Assembly (NCBI GenBank): GCA_015521115.1 | Contig: WAOT01000032.1 | Location: 1-64,000 of the forward strand | Length of the DNA: 64,000 bases | Source: Desulfurococcales archaeon | Lineage (GTDB): Archaea > Thermoproteota > Thermoprotei_A > Sulfolobales > Acidilobaceae | Direction of reading: 5' to 3' | Shown: piece by piece, positions 53,091 through 61,800 of the stretch | How positions within the stretch are numbered: the first letter of the stretch is position 1 | Layout: every line of letters starts with the position of its first letter | Program-made: the position numbers and the translations under genes | The notes under the pieces: model-generated | What the model saw: only the letters and a program-made list of their open reading frames with translations | Told to the model about the DNA's origin: nothing | The model's database searches: none

Positions 53091-55088
53091 TTGAGCACAA
53101 AGAACAGCCACAACAAGGGGCTTTCACGGAAGCAGATAATCATAACCCTATGGCAAGCGTTGAAGGACGCAGGGATAGCTTCCATAGAATTTGAAGGCCC
53201 AGAAATAGCTGTATACGTGAACAACCCGAAGTATATCCTAGAGAATGAGAGAGTAGTGGCAGACCTAGCTAAGACGATCAGAAAACGGATAGTCGTCAGA
53301 GCTAAGAACAGGAAGAGTAGGGAGGAGACTATCAAGTTCATAATGGAAGTTATCCCCCGAGAGGCGGGAGTCTCCCCTAGCGACATTGAGTTCGACGATG
53401 TCCTAGGGGAAGTAAAGGTTCTAGTAGCCCACCCCGAGAAAATAGGAGTAAACCTCAGAAAACTGCAGAACCTCATACTGGCGGAGACAGGATGGAGAAT
53501 ACACATAATCAAGAAACCGCTCCTAACAAGCAGGATACTTGCCAGCGTGATAAGGCACTACTTGGAGAAGTCCTCAGAGAGGAGGAAGGCTCTGAGAAGT
53601 ATTGGAGAAAGAGTATTCCGAGACATGGTCGTGGGAACCCGGTATGTAAGGGTTATAGGTCTAGGCAGCTTTGGCGAGGTCGGTAGGAGTGCTATACTAG
53701 TTGACACCGGGGAGTCTAAGATCCTCCTCGACGCTGGCGCGAGCCCCACAGGCCTAGGGCCTGAGGCCTTCCCCTACTTCTACACGTCAGAGTTCAGGAT
53801 TGAGGATCTCGACGCGGTAGTAATCACGCACGCCCACCTAGATCATATAGGAATGCTCCCACTGCTATTCAAGTATGGCTATAGAGGACCCGTCTACATG
53901 ACTGAGCCCACAAGGGACATAGCTATCCTCGTTTTACAGGACTACATCGAGCTCGCACGCAGGGAGGGCAGAGACCCGCCCTACACTTTGAAGGACATTG
54001 AGACGATGCTTAACTACACGATTACGGTGCCATACAATACTGTAACCGATGTAGCCCCCGACACGAAACTCACATTCTCCAACGCGGGACACATACTCGG
54101 GAGTGCAGTCGCCCACCTACACATCGGGCAGGGCCTCTTCAACATACTATACACGGGAGACATCAAGTACTATCGCATGAAGGGGGACAAGGGCACGAGA
54201 CTCCTACCCACAGCGGCCTACCAGTTCCATAGGGTTGAAGCCCTCATCATAGAATCAACCTATGGAGCCGTGGACACTCAGAGCAGGGAGGAGGCTGAGA
54301 AGGAGCTCATAGAGATGGTCAACAAGGTGCACAAGCGGGGCGGTAAGCTCCTCATACCAGTAATGGCTGTGGGCAGAGGACAGGAGATCTTGGCAGTGCT
54401 GAACAGGGCGTACAAGGAGGGTAGGATCCCACCTATCAACATATACGTTGACGGCATGGTATACGAGGTCACAGCAATATACACAGCATACATCAACCTC
54501 TTAGCGAAGCCAATAAGAGAGGCGATAGAGAGGGGTGAGAACCCGTTCATATCTGATATCACGATATACGTCAACGACGTTGCCAAACGTGAGGAAGCAA
54601 TAAACACGCCTGAGCCCGCCATAATACTTGCGACAAGCGGCATGATGCAGGGGGGCCCAATAATAGAGTACTTCAAAGCACTGGCAGAGGATCCTAAGAA
54701 CGCCCTAGCCTTCGTGAGCTACCAGGCACCCGGAACCCTAGGAAGGAGGCTGGTAGAGGGAGAGAGGGAGATAATATTCGAGGAGAACGGCCACCTAAGG
54801 CCCGTCAGAGTAAAGCTGGAGGTTAAACGGATCGAGGGCTTCACGGGGCACGCGACAAGGAGCGAGCTCCTGATGTATCTACGCCACCTAAAGCCGAAGC
54901 CCAGAACCATAATATTCAACCACGGGGAGTACAACGCCCTGACGAGTCTGGCGTTAACTGTTAAGAGGCAGTGGGAGAGGCTGGGCTTCAAGAGCCCGCC
55001 TGAAATACTCATACCCGAAAACCTGGAGGCTATCCGACTATACCCTAGATACTATAAGAAGAACCTATCACTCACGTACAGCGGTTAA
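53091..55088 (+). CDS. fttA: Beta-CASP ribonuclease aCPSF1/FttA
   Basis: This 665-residue protein is the archaeal CPSF73-like factor that cleaves transcripts 3' ends and terminates transcription. Two N-terminal KH domains (residues 20-150) precede the metallo-beta-lactamase core with the THAHLDHIG metal motif near residue 250. The beta-CASP domain follows (SGMMQGGP, and the HATRSELL and FNHGEYNAL motifs near the end). The TTG start follows a GGTGAGGT sequence at good spacing. FttA is normally a homodimer and associates with the polymerase and the stalk. Confidence 0.96.
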   Translation: MSTKNSHNKGLSRKQIIITLWQALKDAGIASIEFEGPEIAVYVNNPKYILENERVVADLAKTIRKRIVVRAKNRKSREETIKFIMEVIPREAGVSPSDIEFDDVLGEVKVLVAHPEKIGVNLRKLQNLILAETGWRIHIIKKPLLTSRILASVIRHYLEKSSERRKALRSIGERVFRDMVVGTRYVRVIGLGSFGEVGRSAILVDTGESKILLDAGASPTGLGPEAFPYFYTSEFRIEDLDAVVITHAHLDHIGMLPLLFKYGYRGPVYMTEPTRDIAILVLQDYIELARREGRDPPYTLKDIETMLNYTITVPYNTVTDVAPDTKLTFSNAGHILGSAVAHLHIGQGLFNILYTGDIKYYRMKGDKGTRLLPTAAYQFHRVEALIIESTYGAVDTQSREEAEKELIEMVNKVHKRGGKLLIPVMAVGRGQEILAVLNRAYKEGRIPPINIYVDGMVYEVTAIYTAYINLLAKPIREAIERGENPFISDITIYVNDVAKREEAINTPEPAIILATSGMMQGGPIIEYFKALAEDPKNALAFVSYQAPGTLGRRLVEGEREIIFEENGHLRPVRVKLEVKRIEGFTGHATRSELLMYLRHLKPKPRTIIFNHGEYNALTSLALTVKRQWERLGFKSPPEILIPENLEAIRLYPRYYKKNLSLTYSG

Positions 55089-55093
55089 CCGTG

Positions 55094-55612
55094 TTAGAGG
55101 AGGGCTTTAGACGCCTCCCAAACATCGTCGCCGGGATGGTGTAGATTCTTTATAGCCTTACCCCTCCTCTCACCCGCAAGCCTCTCCATGATCTCCTCCG
55201 AGCTCATGACTGCCCTCCCCACAGCGACAGCAACCCCTGACTCGGCATCAACCACCGCGACTATGCTCCCCTTGTCAAACGTTGAGACCTCAACTATACC
55301 GGGTACCATGAGGTCGGCCCCACGACTGACTGCCCTCGTAGCGCCCCGGTCTACTTTAACCCATGGTAGCCACGAGTAGCCCCTCTTGATTAAGTATATA
55401 AGAGTTGGAATTAGGTCTCCCTGGGGGTCTCTATAGAAGGCGGGTATCCCGTCTATCACGAAGAACTCTATGCGGCCCACTTTAGCGTATTCTATTGATC
55501 CTACGGGGTCTAAATTAAAGTGTGGGTAATGAGTCTCTAGCTCCTTCCGCAGTCTCTTTGCTTCCTTCTTCGAAAGCCTGTATCTTTTGGAGACTGTGAA
55601 GCTTCTCTTCAC
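55094..55612 (-). CDS. MCT1-like PUA-domain RNA-binding protein
   Basis: This 172-residue protein has an N-terminal alpha/beta domain (FTVSKRYRLSKKEAKRLRKELE) followed by a C-terminal PUA domain (RGATRAVSRGADLMVPGIVEV... VAVGRAVMSSEEI). This arrangement resembles the archaeal MCT-1/Tma20 relatives that bind ribosomes or initiator tRNA. The GTG start follows GGGAGGAG. It is divergent from the Lsm gene across 132 bp and convergent with fttA, 5 bp apart. Confidence 0.85.
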   Translation of the reverse strand: MKRSFTVSKRYRLSKKEAKRLRKELETHYPHFNLDPVGSIEYAKVGRIEFFVIDGIPAFYRDPQGDLIPTLIYLIKRGYSWLPWVKVDRGATRAVSRGADLMVPGIVEVSTFDKGSIVAVVDAESGVAVAVGRAVMSSEEIMERLAGERRGKAIKNLHHPGDDVWEASKALL

Positions 55613-55744
55613 ACTCCTCCCCCACTATGGGCGTCTTCTCCCGGCCTAAGAAATATAAAACCGGTCTGCCCCGGGGGTTGATTGGCGTGAGGTCTGCCGA
55701 ACAACATGTCACGCCAGCACACATAGGCTGTGGAGGTGGTACTA

Positions 55745-55984
55745 ATGGCAGTACAGACGGGTGGTACGTTCAGGGTGCTCCAGGAGTTCCTCGATAAAGA
55801 GGTATTCATAAAGTTAAAGGGCGGGAGGATGCTCACAGGCGTTCTAGAGTCATACGATGGCCACCTAAACATACTACTCAAGAACGCTAAAGAGATCCTT
55901 CCGGAGGAGGGCAACAGGAAAAGAAACCTCGGAACCGTACTGATCAGGGGAGATAACGTTATAGTAGTCAGCCCAGTATACTAG
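55745..55984 (+). CDS. Sm-like archaeal protein (Lsm)
   Basis: This 79-residue protein has Sm motif 1 (VFIKLKGGRMLTGVLESYDGHLNILL) and Sm motif 2 (GTVLIRGDNVIVVSP), so it should form a ring that binds U-rich RNA. A GGAGGTGG ribosome-binding site precedes the ATG at 55745; a GTG at 55730 would add five residues. The eL37 gene starts 17 bp downstream, the usual archaeal pair. Confidence 0.95.
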   Translation: MAVQTGGTFRVLQEFLDKEVFIKLKGGRMLTGVLESYDGHLNILLKNAKEILPEEGNRKRNLGTVLIRGDNVIVVSPVY

Positions 55985-56001
55985 GCCGGAGGGTGTAGGA
56001 A

Positions 56002-56190
56002 ATGGGTAAAGGGACTCCAAGCTTCGGGAAACACGGTAGGAGTAAGACGCACATCGTATGCCGCAGGTGTGGGAGGAGGGCGTTCAACGTAGCAAAAGGC
56101 TACTGTGCAGCCTGCGGCTTCGGGAGGAGTAGGAGGATAAGAAGGTATAGCTGGCAGAACAAGAAGGTAAACAGGGTTAGGATCGTGTGA
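56002..56190 (+). CDS. rpl37e: Ribosomal protein eL37
   Basis: This 62-residue protein has the eL37 zinc finger ([22 protein letters not shown]) with four cysteines, between a basic N-terminal [16 protein letters not shown] and a C-terminal [16 protein letters not shown]. It is cotranscribed with the Lsm gene. Confidence 0.97.
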   Translation: MGKGTPSFGKHGRSKTHIVCRRCGRRAFNVAKGYCAACGFGRSRRIRRYSWQNKKVNRVRIV

Positions 56191-56301
56191 GCCCCACATA
56201 GCACCCTTACTATATATCTTCTACCGCAAAACTAGCCCCTACTATACGAGAGACTAATTAATTCCTCGGCCCTCCACGCTATCCCCTAGCGGGTGCAGCT
56301 A

Positions 56302-57444
56302 ATGGAACTAGAATTTCCTCCGGCATATATGGACGTTTTCCGGGGTAACCTGAAGAAGCTCTCCAAACTGCTTGATGAGGAGTTCGACACCCTAGTGCTC
56401 TTCAATACTTCAAACATAACGTACATAACAGGCCTCCAGGCGCCGAGTGGAGCGGCTATTCTATCAAGAGAGTGCCCCCCTGCTCTGGCAGTACCATTAC
56501 TAGACTATCAAAGAGTTTCTGATCACGCCCTCCGCGAGTTTGAGGTATACATAGCGTTCCGTGGGGGAGAGGAGTCAATAGAGGCTGAGGTTCCAAAGAG
56601 CAGGGTTATAAAGGGGGGCGTCGTCGACGCCGTGAAGGAGATCCTCAGGAAATGTGGAGCAAAGCGTGTAGGGGCAGATCTCTCAGCGGCACCCCATAGT
56701 ATTGCAAAGCAAGCCATAGAAAAGGCTGGTGCTGAAGATGTAACTCAAAGGCTTTACAAGATAAGGGCTATAAAAGACCCTAGGGAGGTAGAGCTAATCG
56801 AGGAAGCAGCTAAGATCGCTGAGGCGGCCTTCTCCGCAGCACTCTCCAAGCTCTTGGAAGGCGTGAGCGAGCTAGAACTCGCAGGACTCATCCACTACGA
56901 GATGAGGAAGAGGGGTGCATGGTACGAGGCGTTCCCAACCATCGTCGCCTTCTACTCCAACACAGCATACCCCCACCACACCCCAGGTAGTGTAAGACTA
57001 GGCAAGGAGGGCCCGGTGCTTATCGACTGGGGAGCGGTAACACGTGGGTACAGGAGTGACATGACGAGAACCTTATGGCATGGTACTCCAGCAGGCCTCT
57101 TCAAGAAGCACCTAGAAGCCGTTGCAAGAGCACAGGCTGAGGCCATTGACACTATCCATGCAGGAGTAGAGGCCTGGGAAGTGGACAGAGCTGCACGGAG
57201 GGTTCTAGAAAAGGAGGGCCTCGCAAGATACTTCATACACGGCCTAGGCCACGGAGTAGGCATCGACGTCCACGAGGAACCATACCTCAGGCCGGGCTCT
57301 AAGACGGTGCTCGAGAAGGGTATGGTAGTCACCGTCGAGCCCGGAATATACCTGCCCGGGATGCACGGAATTAGGATCGAAGACCTCGCCCTAGTGACAC
57401 CCTCAGGGGCTAGGCTGCTCACAAGGCTACCCAGAATATTGTAG
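56302..57444 (+). CDS. pepQ: Xaa-Pro aminopeptidase/dipeptidase (M24 family)
   Basis: This protein of 380 residues has the creatinase-like N-terminal domain and the pita-bread metallopeptidase domain. The metal ligands are the two Asp in IDWGAVTRGYRSDMTRT, His in HGLGHGVG, Glu in VTVEPGIY and Glu in RIEDLALV. It should release the residue before proline from dipeptides or short peptides. The ATG at 56302 is preceded by an in-frame GTG at 56293. A tRNA-Leu gene on the other strand follows. Confidence 0.9.
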   Translation: MELEFPPAYMDVFRGNLKKLSKLLDEEFDTLVLFNTSNITYITGLQAPSGAAILSRECPPALAVPLLDYQRVSDHALREFEVYIAFRGGEESIEAEVPKSRVIKGGVVDAVKEILRKCGAKRVGADLSAAPHSIAKQAIEKAGAEDVTQRLYKIRAIKDPREVELIEEAAKIAEAAFSAALSKLLEGVSELELAGLIHYEMRKRGAWYEAFPTIVAFYSNTAYPHHTPGSVRLGKEGPVLIDWGAVTRGYRSDMTRTLWHGTPAGLFKKHLEAVARAQAEAIDTIHAGVEAWEVDRAARRVLEKEGLARYFIHGLGHGVGIDVHEEPYLRPGSKTVLEKGMVVTVEPGIYLPGMHGIRIEDLALVTPSGARLLTRLPRIL

Positions 57445-57536
57445 GCCGGTCCTGAGACCCGTTCCTCCTCAGCCCCCCACCAATTCCTGGAGGGGTCAGC
57501 GCAGAGCGCCTGTCATCCCGGCCTGTTCTACTGAGG

Positions 57537-57624
57537 TGGTGCGGGGGGTGGGATTTGAACCCACGCAGGCCTACGCCAACGGGTCTTAAGCCCGCCCCCT
57601 TAGGCCAGGCTCGGGCACCCCCGC
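57537..57624 (-). tRNA. tRNA-Leu (anticodon TAA)
   Basis: The minus strand folds as a class II tRNA: acceptor GCGGGGG/CCCCCGC, A73 and encoded CCA, anticodon stem GCGGG/CCCGT with loop CT-TAA-GA, a long variable arm (TGGCGTAGGCCTGC region) and T arm GTGGG-TTCAAAT-CCCAC. No intron is present. It lies between the prolidase and acyl-CoA dehydrogenase genes. Confidence 0.95.
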
Positions 57625-57730
57625 ACCCTATTGCCCCGATCATTATGTATTCATTCCACGGGTGTTAAGGGTTTAAAGAGGCACTGCCCGCGGGAGTATT
57701 TGAAGTACATTAACCCGGAACCCTCCTAAA

Positions 57731-58801
57731 ATGTCATCTAGCGGTGCCGAGGTGGGTGTAATGGTCTTCTGGAGTCAATGTGAGGAGCTCGATGGGACTG
57801 TAAAGAGTGTTTTGGAGCCTGTTGCCGCTGATATTGACAGGGAGAACATTATCCCTGAAGATGTCCTCAACCAACTCTTCGACGTCGGAGTCTTCGACCT
57901 GGGGGACAGCCTGGGCGACCTCCTATGTAAGGTTAGAGTGGTGGCCCGATACTCTCCTGCAGTAGCGCACACCTTGCTCGTCCATGCTGGCTCGTGGCTT
58001 GCACTCGGTAGGCCTGAGCTTGGCCGTGGGGAGATCCTTGCACTCAGCATAACCGAGCCTGGAGGAGGCACGGATTTACGGGCATCTCTCAAGACGAAGG
58101 CTGAGAGGGAAGGCGAGGCATGGTATATTACGGGGACTAAGATCTTCACTAGTAACGCCCCATACGCTTCAGACTATGTTGTGCTCGCAGTTGGGCCGGC
58201 GGGCCCCTCACTCTACAGGGTGTCCCGGAGCGGTAATGTTAAGTATGAGCTCCTCGACCTCATAGGCTTAAGGGGTACTGGCGCTAGCATTGTCCACTAC
58301 GAGAGGGCCGGGGGGCAGCCAGTAGGCACTCCAGGTAAGGGTATCAAGGAGGCGCTCAAAGGAATAAACCTGGGGAGGCTCGGATATGGTGCCATAGCAC
58401 TAGGCATAATTGACGCCAGCCTAAGGATCATAGTCGAGAAAGCCTCCAGCACGGTAATCTTCGGCAGAGAGCTACTAACCTATCAGGGTATCAAGTGGAG
58501 GATCGCAGATATACACATGAAGGCGAGAGCCCTCGAGGACTTGATAGAGGCCATAGTGTCCAGGGCCGGGGACACGTGGATAGTAGACCCCGAGAGGGCG
58601 GCTATAGTCAAGGTCATGGGTGCAGAGGCGGCGCAGAAGGCCTCCTGGGCGGCAGTTCAGATAATGGGCGGTAGGGGGCTAGCAAGATGGAGTAAACCGG
58701 AGAGGCTTCAGAGGGATGCTAGGGCCCTCGACATAGGCGAGGGGGCACGGGAGGTTCTACTAGACTATATCGCCTCCCAGGCCGTTAAGGCTTACACGTA
58801 A
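57731..58801 (+). CDS. Acyl-CoA dehydrogenase family protein
   Basis: This 356-residue flavoprotein has SITEPGGGTDLRASLKTKA as the FAD/substrate loop near residue 104, the TGTKIFTSNAPYASDYVVLA strand, GKGIKEALKGINLGRLGYGAIALG and the C-terminal QRDARALDIGEGAREVLLDYIA with a glutamate at the position of the catalytic base. It is shorter than typical enzymes (about 380 residues), mostly in the N-terminal helical domain. The acyl chain length cannot be deduced. An acetyl-CoA synthetase gene is 3 kb away. Confidence 0.87.
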   Translation: MSSSGAEVGVMVFWSQCEELDGTVKSVLEPVAADIDRENIIPEDVLNQLFDVGVFDLGDSLGDLLCKVRVVARYSPAVAHTLLVHAGSWLALGRPELGRGEILALSITEPGGGTDLRASLKTKAEREGEAWYITGTKIFTSNAPYASDYVVLAVGPAGPSLYRVSRSGNVKYELLDLIGLRGTGASIVHYERAGGQPVGTPGKGIKEALKGINLGRLGYGAIALGIIDASLRIIVEKASSTVIFGRELLTYQGIKWRIADIHMKARALEDLIEAIVSRAGDTWIVDPERAAIVKVMGAEAAQKASWAAVQIMGGRGLARWSKPERLQRDARALDIGEGAREVLLDYIASQAVKAYT

Positions 58802-58859
58802 ACATCTTATCAACGCTATTTAGCCTCCCCAACGTCTGGAAAAGGGGCGGGTAGCAGAA

Positions 58860-59966
58860 ATGGCTAGGAACACCGCCTTAGCCTTAGCAGTCGCCATAAT
58901 TGTAATAGTTGGGGCGGCCGCTGGAATATACATGTACCTCACAAAGCCTCAGAGCGGGGGAGAGCAATTTAACGAGTCCGCTAACCTCCTCGGCACTCCG
59001 GTAACCACGAACTACACTCTCCCACTAGGCCCCGGTAGTAGTATAGGGATGAAAATGGAGACCCTCCTATATGCCGGCCCCCCGGAAGAGGAAGCGAACT
59101 ACACGAACAGGATGGTGTCAAACTCGACCGTAGTAGTCAAAAACTTCTGGAAGTGGCCCTTCATCAACGTCACCATGATAGATGAGACAGGTAACGAGAG
59201 CAATCAGACGATAGCCTTCACCCTGATCGAGATCCCCGAGGAGATCCTGGGAGATAGTAGAGTATCACTGCCCATGGCCATACCCTTCATAAACGAGGGG
59301 CTATGCATAAACCTCAGCCTCGCCTCGTCCAGTAGCTCCTACTATACTTACACCGGGCACGTGATACTATACGGGTATAACGTTTCCGTGAGGGTGACAT
59401 ACGATGCACAGGGGATACTCCTCAACGCCACATACAACATCAGAAGCATAGCCCCGGTCAAGGGGAACATAACGAACCTTACAAGCACATTAGAGAGGGT
59501 AAACCTAACTGATAAGGGTGACATGAACGTAGAGGGGGCCTGGCCTTGTAAGCCGCCCCTAGCCGGTGACCTCTGGTTCGTGTGGGAGGGCGTCTATAAG
59601 CTGGACGGGTGCAAGTTAGAGGAGGTATCCCTCAACCAGCTCGACTCAGCCCTGAAGAATAAGTCCATAGTATTCTTCCTATACAAGCTCTGCCCCCACT
59701 GTCTGAGGGACTGGCCTAATATTACCGTCGCCTTGGGCAACACTTGCAGGGATCAGAAAGTCGACATATACCTTGTTATCATAGGGAGGTTTATGAACGC
59801 AACAACATACCAGTACGTGCACACGATAATGACAAACAACGGGCTAACAGGATACCCAGCTATAGCGTATTTCGAAGGCGGCTATGCGAGGGCAAAGATC
59901 CTGGGTGAGAGGACAGCACAGGAGATATACGAGTTCATTAAGACCGCTGAAGGAGGGAATAAATAA
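58860..59966 (+). CDS. Membrane-anchored extracellular protein with thioredoxin-like domain
   Basis: This 368-residue protein begins with an uncleaved signal anchor (hydrophobic residues 6-26), then about 210 residues of a beta-rich, glycosylation-site-rich region without a recognised domain. Residues 255-360 are thioredoxin-like: FLYKLCPHCLRDWP contains a CPHC redox pair (C279 and C282 by approximate count), and GYPAIAYF carries the cis-proline. It is likely an extracellular or pseudoperiplasmic thiol-disulfide protein. Its gene ends 5 bp from the convergent xerA stop. Confidence 0.8.
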   Translation: MARNTALALAVAIIVIVGAAAGIYMYLTKPQSGGEQFNESANLLGTPVTTNYTLPLGPGSSIGMKMETLLYAGPPEEEANYTNRMVSNSTVVVKNFWKWPFINVTMIDETGNESNQTIAFTLIEIPEEILGDSRVSLPMAIPFINEGLCINLSLASSSSSYYTYTGHVILYGYNVSVRVTYDAQGILLNATYNIRSIAPVKGNITNLTSTLERVNLTDKGDMNVEGAWPCKPPLAGDLWFVWEGVYKLDGCKLEEVSLNQLDSALKNKSIVFFLYKLCPHCLRDWPNITVALGNTCRDQKVDIYLVIIGRFMNATTYQYVHTIMTNNGLTGYPAIAYFEGGYARAKILGERTAQEIYEFIKTAEGGNK

Positions 59967-59971
59967 CACCG

Positions 59972-60907
59972 CTAATAGACGCTGCCCCAGACGCTTCTAC
60001 CCCATACAGGCCTTTTTCTCTCGCCTCCAAACCCCTCAGTGAATACGGGTTCGCTTGTCAACGCTTCAGGGCGGCCTATAAACTTCTGATAGTATTCCCT
60101 CCTAATGTCTTCAGTCACCAAGTGGAGGTACCTCTGCGTGATCCTTATGTTAGAGTGCCCTAGCAGCCTTTGGAGTGCTGGGAGGCTCATACCCCTCCTG
60201 AGGGCTTCAGTGGCGAAAGTGTGGCGGAGGACGTGGGGCCTCACCCTCCTCGGGTCTAATCCCGCTCTCACTGCGAGTTTCTTAAGCCTCTTGTAGACGG
60301 CCTGGTAGGTTAGGGGTATGAGCCTATCGCGAGGCCTGGCCCGGTCAATATGTGCGAGATATACCTCAAGGGCCCTCTCGGTTAGGGGCCCGTAGAAGAC
60401 GATCCTCTCCTTACCATACTTACCTCTCACCCTGATAGTTCTCGCCCTCGGGTCTATGTCGGCTATCCTAATTCCCAGGAGCTCCCCGACTCTGACCCCG
60501 GTCTCAACTAGGATCGCCACTATGAGGAGGTCTAGTACGTCCTTTGACGCCTCGAGGAGCCTCACGATCTCCTCATCCGAGAGAACAGTCTCTAGCTCAC
60601 CGTTGTCCCTCCTGGGAACGGGGATCTCCCCTTCAACTCCTAACCATTTGAGGAACTTCCTAACGAATATGGCGTAGTAGTGGATCGTGTTCCTAGTGTT
60701 ACCGCCCCTAGGCCTCCTCAACCCCCTCTTTACCTTGTTAAGCCACAGAGTATAGTGGTCGACGCTGACTGAGTTGGCGGGTGTCTCCGGGCCTATAGTC
60801 TCTATGAAACTCTGTAGCGCGGCCCTATATGCTCGGACGGTCTTCATACTGGCCCCAGCGGCTTCTAGGGATTCTAGGAACACTTCCACTGCTTCGGCAA
60901 CAGTCAT
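59972..60907 (-). CDS. xerA: Tyrosine recombinase XerA
   Basis: This protein of about 311 residues is a chromosome-dimer-resolution recombinase or related integrase. The SAM-like N-terminal domain is residues 1-90. Catalytic residues are R139, K163, H225 and R228 in the HVLRHTFAT motif, H251 in LLGHSNI, and the nucleophile Y260 in TQRYLH. The ATG at 60907 is used because an AATATATAC box at 60967-60975 predicts transcription near 60942. The frame is open another 69 codons upstream without family similarity. No dif site was recognised nearby. Confidence 0.93.
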   Translation of the reverse strand: MTVAEAVEVFLESLEAAGASMKTVRAYRAALQSFIETIGPETPANSVSVDHYTLWLNKVKRGLRRPRGGNTRNTIHYYAIFVRKFLKWLGVEGEIPVPRRDNGELETVLSDEEIVRLLEASKDVLDLLIVAILVETGVRVGELLGIRIADIDPRARTIRVRGKYGKERIVFYGPLTERALEVYLAHIDRARPRDRLIPLTYQAVYKRLKKLAVRAGLDPRRVRPHVLRHTFATEALRRGMSLPALQRLLGHSNIRITQRYLHLVTEDIRREYYQKFIGRPEALTSEPVFTEGFGGERKRPVWGRSVWGSVY

Positions 60908-61055
60908 TCTACGCACATACTTGGGGGGCGGCAGAAGCTTTAGCCCTGACACGTACTGCACCCATAGTATATATTGAGTCCTTGTCAGCCGGGTGTAGTG
61001 GGACACCCCAGGTAACACGGGAATAACACCCCACAGACTGGAGGCGGTGTAGACT

Positions 61056-61760
61056 GTGTCGGAGGGTAACACCAAAGGACTTGGCAGCATGTGGAAAGAG
61101 ATAGTGACCAGCATCGAGGAGCTGACAATAGCTGGCTGCTATGAGAAGGTGAACAGGGTCATTAGCCTGGGGCTAGTGAGCCGGTTGAGGAGGAAGACGG
61201 CGAGCATAGTCGAAGGCGATGTACTCCTTGATGCCGGGTGTGGGCCTGGAACATCTACTGACGCAGTTAGGCAGGCCCACGAACACTCGAGGCTGGTAAT
61301 GTTAGACCCTTCAGGGCTAATGCTCTCCTCGGCATGGGGGAGGCATAGATCCCCGCAGACGCTAGCCGTGCTAGGCCGTTTCGAGAGGCTCCCCCTCCGG
61401 GATGAGAGCGTGCAAGGTATAGTGGCGATGTTCAGTTTCAGGGACGCGGTAAACTATAAGGAAGCTATTGAGGAGTTCGCGAGGGTTCTAGCCCCTGGAG
61501 GTAGAGTTGCTATCCTCGACTTTTACAGGCCTGGGAGGCTGTGGAAGATACTGCTTAAGACATATCTAGCGGTAATGGTTCCGGTGGCCGTTGTACTCTC
61601 CCGCTGCTGGGGGCGCCTAGGAATGTATAGGGGTTTCCTTGATACTATAGACAGGATGCTGACCCGGGACGAGATCGAGGCCTTTTTCGGTAAGCACTTC
61701 AAGCGTGTTGAGATAAGGAATGTTGTACCAGGTCTGGGGATAATCGTTGCAGAGAAATAA
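61056..61760 (+). CDS. Class I SAM-dependent methyltransferase (UbiE/MenG-like)
   Basis: This 234-residue protein has SAM motif I DAGCGPGTSTDAVRQA near residue 59, an acidic motif II in VMLDPSGLML, and the LAPGGRVAILDFYRPG motif III region. The layout without a fused domain resembles the UbiE/MenG quinone methyltransferase family. Quinone methylation would fit a respiratory hyperthermophile, but the substrate is not proven. The GTG at 61056 may be replaced by the ATG at 61089. It is divergent from xerA. Confidence 0.8.
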   Translation: MSEGNTKGLGSMWKEIVTSIEELTIAGCYEKVNRVISLGLVSRLRRKTASIVEGDVLLDAGCGPGTSTDAVRQAHEHSRLVMLDPSGLMLSSAWGRHRSPQTLAVLGRFERLPLRDESVQGIVAMFSFRDAVNYKEAIEEFARVLAPGGRVAILDFYRPGRLWKILLKTYLAVMVPVAVVLSRCWGRLGMYRGFLDTIDRMLTRDEIEAFFGKHFKRVEIRNVVPGLGIIVAEK

Positions 61761-61800
61761 TTAGTGGCGGGGGCTCCTATAGCTGGTCTGGATGGGTTCT

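Noticed and set aside
53000-53194. Plus-strand ORF starting with ATG upstream of fttA.
   Set aside because: It extends into fttA in another frame, its residues are unlike a folded protein, and the real fttA start has a good ribosome-binding site.
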